From: Endocalyx cinctus
Lineage: Eukaryota; Ascomycota; Sordariomycetes; Amphisphaeriales; Apiosporaceae
Length of the DNA: 64,000 nucleotides
Assembly (NCBI GenBank): GCA_001600455.1
Contig: BCKC01000007.1
Coordinates: 1 to 64,000 of the forward strand
Direction of reading: 5' to 3'
Part shown: in pieces, positions 45,641-56,910 of the stretch
How positions within the stretch are numbered: position 1 is the stretch's first letter
Layout: every line of letters begins with the position of its first letter
Translations under genes and position numbers: made by a program
The notes under the pieces: model-generated
Database searches by the model: none
Told to the model about the DNA's origin: nothing
The model's input: only the letters and a program-made list of their open reading frames with translations

Positions 45641-46800
45641 CTAATATTGTTATTTATACCTCGTTACGACATGCGATGGCATAATTTAGGGGTGTTTGAC
45701 CTGAGTTATCCACAGCATTCACCGAGGCACCTTCCTCGATAAGCCTAGTCAGAACCTTCGAGGTCAATACCATTCTAGCATAACGGACTGCGGTATAGTC
45801 TCCTTACCATTTCGATTCAAGGTCAGCCCTCCCTTTAAGCATAGTTGTAAGTTTATCGACGATTTTGATACATCCGTGAACTGCTGCGTGGTAGAAATAT
45901 CAATCTTTACGCAGTATGTTTTCATTCCCTGGATTGATATATATCCCTATCTACAATAACTTTTTGAACATGTTTCTGTAGCTGTCTACAGTTGTGCATT
46001 TAAGATATCTCTTGTCTAGAGAACTCATGCTCCGCGTCCCTAGTTCTCGGATGAGAAGTGTGTAAGTTACCAAGACTTGAAGATATCGCAGTCACGCGCC
46101 ACTATATCAATCCCCCATGTAATTACCGGATCGCGCCATAGTTTAGAAGCAACCTCACAAGGTTCGTTTTACCATTTAACGCTACACCAGTTGTAGCTAT
46201 GAAACCCATATCTATTTTAGCATTGAGTCATGCATATCAGCTTGCGGAAGCCGAGAAATTTTCCAAGCCAGGCCATTTCAGGGTGTCTAATGAAGTGTAG
46301 TACAACTGAAGCGCTGCTATTTCTCCTAGTACACTTTGTGATACTCTAATACGTGATGTTACCTAATTCAACGTTGGGGAGGCGAAACGAGACACAAAAA
46401 AAAAACATATGAATGTATTTCCCAACTTGTCTGTCGCTCTCAGCTAATCGTGAATGTAGTTTTCGGTGGGATAAGGTATAAGGTAAAAAGTGATAGATAC
46501 CGACGGGGCCTAAGGTTTTATTATCTTTTTCGCATGGATCACTGGCAAAGTCTTCAAAAAAGCGGTAGTTAATGAGGACAAGAACGTGCCGTTTGAGCCT
46601 CCACTTTTGGAAATAGCGCCCTGCTATTTTCGGTTAAATATTCTAGGATCGTATGGTGCCCGGGACGTATTACCTGTGTGTCGATGCCGATGACTACAAA
46701 CCCCTGACAGCAACTTAGCATTGTCTGTAGTGATGGTCTGTGATCTGGACTTCGTCTTAACAAACACGGGCGGATGGCCAGAACGTCAATTAACTAATAG
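45641..46800 (-). pseudogene. NACHT/ankyrin-type (NLR-like) gene relic
   Basis: Minus-strand fragments of a fungal NLR-like protein. At 46569-46763 a frame reads GHHTILEYLTENSRALFPKV, the segment that follows NACHT domains and precedes ankyrin repeats. Downstream, near 45660-45960, ankyrin-like text appears: AAVHGCIKIVDKL, then LIEEGASVNAVDNSGQTPLN. Stops interrupt each part, and the NACHT ATPase itself is not found. Fungal NLR-like proteins sense non-self and control cell death. With the HET pseudogene at the left end and the hydrolase at 31 kb, this makes three loci of that type in the window. Confidence 0.6.
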
Positions 46801-47377
46801 CTCACACTTTTAATGGCCCCAATATGTAACCCTAAGCAGCGTGATGGCCAAATTGATTATTGAGAATATTCTGCTCACAACGTGCCGTCAGCTTCTTCTG
46901 GTAAAGTATCAACCAACCTACCGTGTATGTAGATAATGAGAAGCAAACATCCCATATGTATTATGTCTTCCCATCTCGTTCCGAATATATTATAGCTTAA
47001 TTATACTCTTCGTAAGCTTTGATAGTAATGCATGGAGATAATTAATGCCTGCTGGACATCTCTTAGGCGAGGTCGGCTTGTGCCCAGGACCTTCAGGAAT
47101 CCTTCTCTTCCCAACCGACATACTTAGGGTTAACATTTTTCCCCCGGTTTACCGGTGCCTAGAACTCATTTATGAGATTAAAGTCCAAGTTTATCCCTAC
47201 TAGGTTAACAACTAGCTACCTACAATATGAGTCGCTCGCATTCACATCTTGGTAGCTAGCCTTGCTTCATGCTGAATCTCTCAAAAAGTCATATTACTTC
47301 CTCTGTGATTGAGGATCTTTTTTGGATTAGGCAGTTGTTTCATGAGACATCATAGCACTCTCACTTTTGGGTCTGAC
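46801..47377. other. Intergenic
   Basis: No gene recognised. The missing NACHT part could have lain here but no motif survives. Confidence 0.4.
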
Positions 47378-47669
47378 TTACCTGCCCCTGGTCCTCGATG
47401 TAGAAATATGCGGATGACGCTTCTCTTTCTCTCCACACGTGAGGTCGTCGATAATTAATGGACTTGTAGTAATTATTAGTATCATTTTACCATATATAAG
47501 ATTACTTAGAGGAAGAGAATCAAGTTGATCATACGTAAGACTGATTTTGCCTGAACTTTGAACACTCGAAAGCCGGAGAATATTCGCGAAAGTTGTGTCA
47601 TCGCGCTGAGCCACATACTTCTGCGTCTGCAGAATCCAAAGATCTGTGATCTCCACCCAAGGACATTCT
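47378..47669 (-). pseudogene. Unassigned exon-like fragment
   Basis: A minus-strand open stretch reads WVEITDLWILQTQKYVAQRD and continues to HISTSRTRGR, just before a GTAAGT donor-like site at about 47380. Composition is protein-like, but I cannot place it in a family and find no partner exon. It may be a remnant. Confidence 0.25.
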
Positions 47670-48233
47670 AGATAGTTTTATGCTTTCCGAGTACCTAGTA
47701 GTTAGTACTAAGTCAAGGACGTTTTTGATTTTCTCTTCTCAAGACTAATTAGGTGAAAAGCTAGTTTTGACCGGCCACATGCCGCTGGATTCTTTCGTTT
47801 GCAGTGAGATGAGATGGATTTCAGAGTTTGAAATTGTTCGGCCTGGTTGCCTAATATTTTTATTACGTATTTCAACGTTTAAGAGAAGAAGTTGCACCGG
47901 TCATTAGATAATAGAGCAAACTATACTATATCCATATGGTAAATGATCTGAGCTCCAGGATTGTTTACTCGTACTCAGTTCAGCTTGGTGGCCACAATAA
48001 CTTGGCCGTTCTACTACATTGTCCTCAACCTAGCTTCTTGTGGTTTAGTTTTTATACGTTAACTTGTTTTTATTTCCCTATCAATTATCGTATGTTGGTG
48101 CTTAAGCTAAATACAGCGGAATAAGCTGTCATGTATAATTATAAGTCTCGCCTACATACTAATCAATCCAATACCAGTCTCGTAAACTTCTAGGAAAAAT
48201 TCCTTTCTAACTCTTCTTTAATTTTTATCAATA
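47670..48233. other. Intergenic, boundary between decayed and intact DNA
   Basis: No gene recognised. To the left, most genes are broken; to the right, all recognised genes are intact. Confidence 0.5.
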
Positions 48234-49035
48234 CTACAATACGGCTACGGCCTTTTCTCTTACCCCCTGAAAGACGACGTGTCCATATTCGGCCCAACCC
48301 TTGTTTCCGATTCCTAATATTATCCTTCTTTTAGCAAAGTGCCGCGTGTGATGATAATCATCATGGTGTTTCACCGTCTCCCAACCGACATAGACCAGGT
48401 AGCAACCTGCATAGCCTCCCACATTTTCAATCACCGTTCCCCCGGAAACTCCCTTGCATCCGTCTACGTATCTCACAACGTGCGTCCATAGCGGCCAAGC
48501 ACCTTGGTGCCATGATTCGTCCGTACCGAGATAGACAGCCGTTCCGATGGGCATACCAGGCGCCCGTCCCAGTGCGCCGCAGTTGGGTGTGAATTCTTCC
48601 AAGTAGGCATGTCGAATGAATAACTTAGGCGTCCCCGACGATATCCCGGGAACGCCGGTGAGTGTCTCGAAAATAGGAAGAATTTTATCTCGATATACGG
48701 GTGACCGAAGGAAATCCCTATGCTGCTCAGGCGATTTCTTGACTGTAGTTACATCCAGACAAATTGTTCAGATATCCGATCAGAGAAGTTTCCTCTAGTT
48801 CTTAGGACGCAGGAGTAATTTGAAGCTTACCAATATGTAACTGTACGTTCTCCGGCTCTTCGAGTCGGCGACCCCAGTAAAGCCGTTCAAATCCGAGACT
48901 CTCTTCTATAAGATCGAGCACTGTCTCCCATAGTTGACCAGCTTCTACGGCGGCATCATCAAGTTTCTTGGTCGGACATATCACTAGATATATAATCTGG
49001 GTGATCGGTTTCTTATTATCTAGAGTAGTTGCCAT
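48234..49035 (-). CDS. ABM-like dimeric alpha/beta-barrel protein
   Basis: Two exons, 48831-49035 and 48234-48742, with an 88-nt intron (GTAAGC..CTACAG, phase 1), give 237 residues. The N-terminal part has IIYLVICPTKKLDD, then YWGRRLEEPENVQLHIV. This is the pattern of fungal proteins with the ferredoxin-like ABM (antibiotic biosynthesis monooxygenase) fold, where YWGR(x)xExP is a usual motif. The second half holds LWTHVVRYVDGC and YLVYVGWETVKHHDDYHHTR, suggesting a second barrel half as in duplicated members. Such proteins act as small cofactor-free oxygenases or have no known activity. First recognised intact gene on the inward side. Confidence 0.7.
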
Positions 49036-49652
49036 ATGTTCGACGAGATAAAACTGAATTGGGAGACATAGACAAGTGTGATCAAATCGGGCATGGTACT
49101 ATTATACTTATATGGGACCGCATATATTCTACTCTTTGGCGATGATTCTTAAGATCATCAAACTAAGAATACTTCATGATTATCGCCTCGGTTCCTAGGA
49201 TGCCAAAGCTATTACCCCACACTTGACAGCACTTCTTACTGGGGGATGGTTTCCGGAAGTTGTTTGTACGCAGGTATCGTCTCCGCATTGTAACCCCGAT
49301 ATGTATGATGCGGGGAGAGACCGAGGCACGCTCCTACCTTAGTAACCTAAGCAGAAGAGGTGGGTCTATTTCAAAAGGAAAATGAGATTGCTCAAGTCAA
49401 TTCGATGGTCTCGTGGGTTTGCTTCACGTATGTGACAGCTGCAATGATAAAATCATTACGTTCTAGCTCTTGAGATCGGATGTTCTTCATTTGTTTACTT
49501 CACTGCCTATTGAACTAGTCGACTAAAGTTCGCTAAAGGCACTACCATAGACGATACTCTCTCCAAGCTAGATACATAAGTTGGAAAGTTAACGACATCG
49601 TATAGATTGCGACCTCCGACCGCAGGTTTCCACGTTTCCTCGCGTAACCAGA
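49036..49652. other. Divergent promoter region, ABM-like gene and dioxygenase
   Basis: About 620 bases between two divergent starts (49035 minus, 49653 plus), so the pair could share regulation. No clear motif found. Confidence 0.5.
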
Positions 49653-51101
49653 ATGGAACCGATCACAAAGTTTGCCGTGAACGATACGTATAAGTATCTT
49701 GAAGGGCTCGGAAACTATCATCAGTGCGTCTAAGAAGTGATATGATAGGGGGAAAAAATCGGCTAACATAAAACCAGGTCTGAAGCCGTGCCGGGTGCGA
49801 ACCCAAAAGTTCTCACCAGCCCGCAGAAGCCTCCGTTCGGACTTCGAACGGAACGTATCAGCAACTCTCCATTTACTTCTCCCCGCCACAAAGCCTATCA
49901 TACTTGGCTATATCGTGTTCGTTCTTCCCTTGGTCATGGAAAATTCACACCATACGACAAAGCTCCGGGAAATGATGCTAGCCCCTCCGCGCCGAAACAT
50001 ATATCCCCCAACGCATATATGTGGCCTCGATTTCCGGTCGATGACCAGGCAGACTGGATCAGCGGGCAAAAATTAATAGGCTCTACCGGGGATGCACAAC
50101 AGAAGAGGGGCGCCGCGGTTTGGATGTTTAACGTGTCGACGGACATGCCGGCGAATACTGTCTTCTCCTCAGTTGACGGCGAGGTTTTGATTATCCCGCA
50201 AGCCGGATCTTTAGATATTTGCACAGAACTAGGAAAGCTGCTAGTACGTCAGAACGAGATAGCGGTCATTCCGCGCAGCGTTCATTACCGTGTCACCCTG
50301 CGCGATGGCAAGCCCTGCCGAGGGTACATATGTGAGCTTTTCCAGGGGCATTACGAGCTCCCGAATCTTGGAGCGATCGGAACGAATGGCTTAGCCAACG
50401 CGCGCGACTTCGAGATCCCCACCGCAAGTTTTGACGGCAAACTTGTGGATGATGGAAATGGAAAACAGATCGCACGGGCTCAGCACGACATTGAAGTGCA
50501 CGGAGACTGGACCGTAGTCACACGTCTTCACGGCTCGCTCTGGTCCTGTAGGCAAAACCACACACCGTTCGACGTTGTTGCTTGGCACGGTATGTGTTAC
50601 CCGTATAAGTATGACCTCTCGAAGTTCAGCGCTTTGGGAAACGTGAGATTCGACGAGCATGATCCATCCCTGTACGTCGTCCTCACAGCTCCCTCCTACG
50701 GTAGCAGCCCGGGCACGGCGGCGATAGACTTCGCGCTACTTCCGCCACGCTGGCAGGTATCTCCGAACACTTTATGGCTACCCTATTTTCACCGTAACGT
50801 CATGCAGGAGTTTTACGGACCTATAATAAACGATCAGTCTCCGCAGCATCCTTTCAACAACGATAATCAGTTTGCGCCCTTCGCCGCTGGGTTGAACGGC
50901 GCGATGGTAACTCACGGGTCGAACGAAAGAGAGTTCCAAGAGTACACAAACAAGGACCTAAAGCCGCAGAAATTACAAGATGACGGAATCTCCCTGTTCC
51001 TCCTAGAGACGGAGAGTCCGTTATATCTTAGTGATTGGGCGTACAAGACAGCGATTAAAAACCCTAATCCCAACTCCAGTGAGACACCATCGAAGTTATG
51101 A
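49653..51101 (+). CDS. Homogentisate 1,2-dioxygenase family protein
   Basis: Fe(II) ring-cleavage dioxygenase of the homogentisate type (Phe/Tyr catabolism, forming maleylacetoacetate). A 71-nt first exon (49653-49723, ending KYLEGLGNYHQ) and a 54-nt intron precede exon 2 (49778-51101), giving 464 residues, the normal length. SEAVPGANP and PQKPPFGLRTERIS match the family N-terminus. Iron ligands by family knowledge are His362 and Glu368 in YFHRNVMQEF and His403 in THGSN; the active-site His294 is in AWHG. All are present. Positions around them differ from textbook HGD (MQEFYG for MSEFMG, HGSN for HGPD), so a paralogue with another gentisate-like substrate is possible. The kfpA/fumarylacetoacetase partners are not in the window. 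Confidence 0.85.
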
Positions 51102-51879
51102 GAGAATAAGGCAGCTTGGGCTTGCAGAGGTTAGGTTTGTGAAAATCCAATACTGTACCGATAGTATTAATGTAGTATCACACGATATATTCAAATATTT
51201 GAGCACTAACTGTTACGCTGGCTATTACAAATTACCCGTTGTCATGAACATAGTGCGGAGAACATATCTATACCGGAATATAATTACAATTATTGTCACA
51301 TCTGACCAGACTGCCAGAATATCATCTCTTTTGAAATGTAAATGAGCGCATATACCAACCAACGTCATACAAGAAATGACTTGTATATTTTCGAGGTAGT
51401 CTTGCTCAATCAATGAACTAATTATTCTATAATTATCGGTGTGTTATACGACGGCGTGAAAGGCTCGCATAGGTCTGCTAAAAAACAAAAACAACGGGGA
51501 TTGATATTGCTTCTTCGAATACAGGAGATATCAACATGGTAACACTCCTCAAGCAATATACGAAATGCGCTGTCTGATTGCAAGTTAGTAGAAAGCTAAG
51601 CATTTCTGCCAATCCTAGAAGCCTGCGTAAATTGTCTCTCCAAGGACGGGGAAGAGCAGATACATACATAGATGGGCATTCAATTAACTTATATTATTTC
51701 CAGTAAATACACTAGAATACAGTTTAAACGCCTGAATGAGTTATGGATAAAGTGGTACGAAGAGTACGACGACTAAACAGTTCGCCATAAGATCATACGA
51801 TTTCCATTGGCTCGCTTGTATGAGGAAGAGGTAAGAAGATTAAGGTGTGATATATTCTATCTCTCCATCGTCCTTTGAC
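51102..51879. other. Convergent 3' region
   Basis: Between the ends of the dioxygenase (plus) and the oxygenase (minus). AT-rich, no gene. Confidence 0.6.
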
Positions 51880-53779
51880 TCACGGTGATCTTTTTGGCGC
51901 GTGCGTACCATGAAAGCCAAAGCTGATAGCGAAGTCACATTCAGCCCTTCCCGTCTCCTCCATAGTTTTCGCGTTCAAGCACAGAAGGTAGCTTTTCTCC
52001 CCGAATCCGTCCAAGACCACGCTCAGGAGCACGCCGTCGTCTTCATAGTCTTGTTCTCTGCGGTCAGCATTATCCACCTCTCCTCGAGGTCGCGCTATAA
52101 ATATTGCTTCGCCGGGTGTGTGACCTTGAGGCCCGCGCCAAATCTTGACTGTACCTGTTCGTAAGTCCGTCTTGATCAGGGTATCGACCATGATAGTGTT
52201 CCCGTAGTTTGCGACGCTGTATACGTAGCGATACTTCTTCGTGCAGTATAATGGGTTGATGATCGGCAGTTCTCCTGCCAACGGCGTCTTGAGTTCAAAT
52301 ATCTTTTCAGGCAAGTCGGATGGTTTTTGATATTTTCTTGAAGTTGGGTCATCTCGGTTACGGTCGTCCATTTTCGAGGGTATTCTAAACTTCCACCTCG
52401 CAAATTTAGGAAGTGTGTTGCGCAATCTGTTCGGATCGCTCGAGAACTGCTCCCAGGCTCCGTTTCGACCCAATATGACATCCATTTGGAGCGCGTACAG
52501 AATATCGGTCGACGAATACTCGACCAAGTCACAAAAAAGACTAGTAGCACCGGTGGTATCATCGCGCTGCTCGAAGGCGTTGACGCTATGGAAGAAGAAT
52601 CCGGCAGGAGTCTCAAACGTGCGGACGACGCCCCGGTCTCCTCGTCGATCAACTACGAACCACTTGCACAGCCTTGACTTATGGAATGGTTTGATAGCAT
52701 CCAGAATGTTACCTTTCCAAGGAACAATCATTCCCTTGCCTCCGATGTGCGTCGACGGTACGCACAGAACGACGTAGGAAGGCGATAGGAATATTGAGTG
52801 GATATAAGCCGGCTCGACGTCGGGCCGAGAGATCGTGGCCAGGATATCAGTCTTCCCCGTTGACGCGCTAGAACGAAATATCCTATAGACGGCGTTTTTT
52901 CCGAATGCGAGGTTGTAATTGAAGAAGTCGCCGTTTTCCGGGTCTCGTTGAGGATGAGCGCAGGTGAGTGGCCCGTTGAGAAGAGGATGCAGGTCTGAGT
53001 ATTTGACTGCGCGTATAGGATCTAGCGTATCTCGTCGAAACTCTTTCAGATTTGTCGAATCGGTAGTCAACCACATAGTACTTCCTTCGCTTCGATGTCC
53101 CGAGCTCGTGATCGTGGTTTGTGATGAGTCGTTCGTCAGACCCGGGATGTACGGGTTGACCGCCACTGCGACGTTTCGTGACATAGGTGTCTCGAACTTC
53201 CGCGGGTTCACTTGCTCCCATGCAGACATGAGCTTTCCAAACAAACCAATACAAGGATCCTGACTTTGAGCGAAAGTGGTCTGGCCCGGTCGGCCGTTTC
53301 GGCGGATTCTCTCAACCAGGTCTTGGGACTGTCTCCTGGAGGTATACTGAACTCTAACGATGGAGTCGAGGTTTTCAGCATCGGCAATGATCTCAAATTT
53401 GTGGGAATGGCCAAACCCGTCAAACCAGTGCCTGACGTTGTAAGTTCCTTTGGGGGTGTTCTCGACCTTGTACTCGCCGGGCCCGGTCCGGTAGAGGGCG
53501 CCGGCAGTCCAGGCCGGTATCGAGCCTTTGACCTTTAGCTCCACGGGGCCTCGTTCTTCGGTTAAACCTTCAAACTTGAAGATCTTGTCAGTAAATCTTC
53601 AGGCGTAGATGGAGGAGTAGTAAGATAAAAAGTTCAGTAGTTACCCCTGCTTCGTTGGGCCAGTTTTCGCGTCTTGCCTTTTGTAGCCTTGCGATTATGC
53701 CATCTAAGGCTGCATCGTTGTCCGTTACGATCTCGGGAGGAGCGCTGTGGGCAATCTGGTTTTCGTCGTGGGAAGCCAT
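51880..53779 (-). CDS. Carotenoid/stilbene-cleaving oxygenase (CCD family)
   Basis: Non-heme iron oxygenase of the RPE65/carotenoid cleavage family, which splits a double bond of carotenoids or stilbenes such as resveratrol. Exons 53645-53779 and 51880-53583 with a 61-nt intron (phase 0) give 612 residues. ALYRTGPGEY and VRHWFDGFGHSHKF are the family N-terminal motifs. The four iron-binding His are seen at about 255 (TCAHPQRD), 307 (YIHSIFL), 377 (FFFHSVNAFE) and 603 (FGFHGTHAP). No signal peptide. It converges on a homogentisate-type ring-cleavage gene. Together they could degrade a stilbene-derived aromatic, but that link is inference. Confidence 0.88.
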
Positions 53780-55569
53780 GGTTGTCCGAATACGTTTTAA
53801 GTGGGTATAGGATTTCGTAGATGATATGACAAGATAATATGGAACTGGGAGAGTGGCATATTGATCAAGTACTTGCGGTTTTTATGCAGATATCAATCCG
53901 GGTACGTGTCTAGATAACGCCTTGCTTCTATTTAGACTAACATTCTATTATTAAAAGAATGACATGTTATATTATTAGACTGACTGTGTTCATTTAGTTG
54001 TGCATATTGTATACCTGCTCACTAGGCAGGAGTTAATGAAAGGGTCTTCAAACAATGCATACCTCTGTGACACGGTATCAATTTCCAAGTCACAAGGGCA
54101 GTCACAGGAGAATGATGACGCGAGTTAATAAAATAGATGCCAGATGGGATGATAATGAATGGGCACATAGGCCATGGCTATTCCACGAGTTTAAACCCAA
54201 GTTGATCGCATAAGATAGTAATGCTACGAGGTTGGAGGGGTTATAGTTTGACGAGCAGACCATACGTATCCTGATACGAATAACTATGGTTAAAAATGAA
54301 GAAGTAAGAGCCTCAAATACTAGGGATATATGGTCAAATTATCGTCATCTACGAGCTTCGTAGATAAATACTACGCAAGTTGTTATATATGTGGCCTACG
54401 CAAATTCGCTTACGAAGACCACATTGGGCATGGTCTGACATTGACAGGTATTCAAGGTTTAGAAGATGGTAGATGGTGTTTATCAGGGCAGGCAACTAGG
54501 ATAGCTAGGATCCGCAAGTGAGCTAAAGGGTTCGCCGATGCGGTGTTCTAATATGGTGATGATGACAGGTGTGAAGAGAAATTCTGAAGTACACAGTCAC
54601 GGCATCGTCATTCTCATCTTGGTGATTGCTTCGGAACTTGTAATGAATCTTATCTGTAGGCGCGTACTTTAAACAAACAATCGCGTATTATGAAATTGTT
54701 TCAAAGGGGTAGAGATTATAAATTCACCTCTGTTTCCTCTATGGCAAGTACTTAAAATACATAGACCTGTCGAGGACGTTACTCTCTCGTGTTTGATCGC
54801 CAAGCCATGAAGAAGATGAAGGAGTGAATTATTCTCCTTTGTCATACTACCCAATTAACTTGCCTAAATTATAAATACTTACCTAGTGAATGATATTAGG
54901 TGTTAGCACTGGAGACTATTGGTATACCGTAACTAGTACTACTACCTAGGTAGGTAGGTCCTAAGTGTATACATTCACTACCATTTCAGTAATACTCGGC
55001 TCAAAAAAGGCACTGAAGTGGCGCTGAATCTAGTAGGTTATTGGCCTCGACCTCGCTAAAAAGCCGAAAGTAAATACGCTAATGAAGCGAATCCGGTACC
55101 CAAAGTAGCCACCCAGCCAGCCAGCTAGGTACTTAAGCTGTTAAGCTAGGTCAGTCATTACTTAATAGGTAAATGGTAAGTAGTACACTAAGTAAGTACT
55201 TTACAGGCAGGGGAAATCTAGCTGAACAAAAAAAAAAAAAAAAAAAAAAAAAAGACTCATCATCCCAACAGCTGCATTAAGAAATGGTAACCACGGGATT
55301 TGTATCATGCCTCAGCTGTAATGCTACCGTACACAAATAATTATTTCTCACTTAAACCATGCTACTTTAGTCAATCATACCGAGATGTCCATTTCAAAAT
55401 GACTACCTATAAATCCGCCACAACCCAGCATCGTCAGATCTACACTACTAAACTGGTGTAGGCGAGGAGGGTTGGTTAGAATCTTCACCCATCGCTAAAC
55501 ATAAAAAAAAAAAAAAAAAAAAAAACAATTCATCCTTCAATTATGTAGATAGCGTACATTTCGCTGTTC
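53780..55569. other. Intergenic, with poly-A tracts
   Basis: About 1.8 kb with no gene recognised. Contains A26 (55228-55253) and A23 (55503-55525) runs and a CCTAGGTAGGTAGG micro-repeat near 54945. A 63-codon ORF at 54330 has no family match. Confidence 0.6.
55228..55253. repeat. A26 homopolymer
   Basis: Run of 26 A with no upstream coding sequence or visible target duplication, so a retroposon tail is not supported. A second run of 23 A lies at 55503-55525, just past the dehydrogenase 3' end. Confidence 0.9.
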
Positions 55570-56910
55570 TCATGCACCCCATTGTTTCACAACCACCGCC
55601 TTCGCCGGCTTCTCGACCTCTTTGGGGACCTGATGCAGGGCAAGCCGCACGAGATTTAGAGCTTCGCTTCCTAAATGTACCGGAACTTTCAGTCTCTGAG
55701 CTTCGTCGATAGCGGCTTGCAGACCCTGGCTCGTTTCTTCCAGTCCTCCTCCGCTTGTCCCCGCCGTCGGCTCTTCTCCCCGGCAGATCTTGATCATTTC
55801 CGGTCCGACTTTTTGCAAAACTACGGAACCTCCCGCCGCGTTTATACAGAGCTCAAACACCTGGTCTAGGTCAAGTCCGCATCGCTTGGAGAATGCGATC
55901 GATTCGGCGGCGGAGCACAGGTAAATTCCTCTCAGCAGCGAATATACCAGCTCCATCTTAGCCTCGTCGGTCTCGGCTAGACCCTGCACCGCTCCCAAGT
56001 TACCCTTGCCTTCTGTGTATAATCTGATCATGCTGCTGTCGTCGTCTGGACCCCATCCTCTCGCGAGACCTGTGAAGTACATCTGCTCGGCTGTGCTCGT
56101 CATAGGCGTGGGGAATCCCGCGCGTCTCGCTTCTGCCGTAATGATGCTCGTGTCTTTGAGAATGATCGTTAAAGCGCTGGCGAGGGGCTGGAAGTCCGGA
56201 GTGAGCATCCGAGGAACCCTATGCTCAAACATCCAGGCCCAGGCATCTGATTCCAAAATCTTCTGCTTCGCAAAGTGCGGCTCCAACCCTAAGTGAGTAG
56301 CGAAACCCATGGCTTCGCTCGCTGCCAAGATATGTATGGCCGCGAGCACCTGGTGTACCATCTTCATATTGCTGCCGGCTCCGATACCACCCTTGACAAT
56401 GTAGAGCTTTTGAGGATCCGACATCTCCTGAAGCAAGAACCGTCCTTGGTCGATAGCCACGTCGGGTCCGCCGGCCATGATCGATAGAGTACCGTCCCCT
56501 GCCCGTCCCGTGCCTCCAGAAACGGGGCAATCGATTAGTTTGATATCACCGCGCCCCAATTCCTTCAGCTGGTTTTCTAAAGTCTGTACGTATGCGCACG
56601 GCACCGTCGAACATAGAAGCAACGAAGCTCCCCGAGGTAACGCCGGCACAGCCGGGCTTTCTCCTTCCAACAATACCGCCTGTGCCTGCTGTGCTGTAGC
56701 TACCATACATACGCAGTAGTCCTTATTTTTAACAGTCTCTGCTGGTGTCGTAGCGGTAAGCCCTCCTGCGCTTTGAAATCTCTCGAGCGTTGGCAGCCAA
56801 ACGTCGAAACCGGTCACCTTATAACCCTGTTTGACCAAATTGGTCGCCATACCGAACCCCATCGCACCTAAGCCGATGAACGAAATTTCTGGTTTCGTAC
56901 TTGTCGCCAT
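55570..56910 (-). CDS. L-threonate/3-hydroxyisobutyrate-type dehydrogenase
   Basis: NAD(P)-dependent beta-hydroxyacid dehydrogenase, 446 residues from the ATG at 56908-56910. An upstream in-frame ATG at 56949 would add a poorly conserved leader. GLGAMG (13-18) is the dinucleotide loop, CPVSGGTGRAGDGTL (128-142) the substrate loop, and Lys183 in GSNMKMVHQ the catalytic Lys. Ordinary members are about 300 residues; this one adds a second helical C-terminal domain (300-446), as in the fungal LtnD-like group. Substrates of LtnD-type enzymes are four-carbon acids such as threonate. The divergent class II aldolase next door supports a sugar-acid role. Exact substrate unknown. Confidence 0.85.
   Translation of the reverse strand: MATSTKPEISFIGLGAMGFGMATNLVKQGYKVTGFDVWLPTLERFQSAGGLTATTPAETVKNKDYCVCMVATAQQAQAVLLEGESPAVPALPRGASLLLCSTVPCAYVQTLENQLKELGRGDIKLIDCPVSGGTGRAGDGTLSIMAGGPDVAIDQGRFLLQEMSDPQKLYIVKGGIGAGSNMKMVHQVLAAIHILAASEAMGFATHLGLEPHFAKQKILESDAWAWMFEHRVPRMLTPDFQPLASALTIILKDTSIITAEARRAGFPTPMTSTAEQMYFTGLARGWGPDDDSSMIRLYTEGKGNLGAVQGLAETDEAKMELVYSLLRGIYLCSAAESIAFSKRCGLDLDQVFELCINAAGGSVVLQKVGPEMIKICRGEEPTAGTSGGGLEETSQGLQAAIDEAQRLKVPVHLGSEALNLVRLALHQVPKEVEKPAKAVVVKQWGA

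Noticed and set aside
55228..55253. Retroposon poly-A tail
   Set aside because: No coding or SINE-like sequence precedes it and no target-site duplication is visible.
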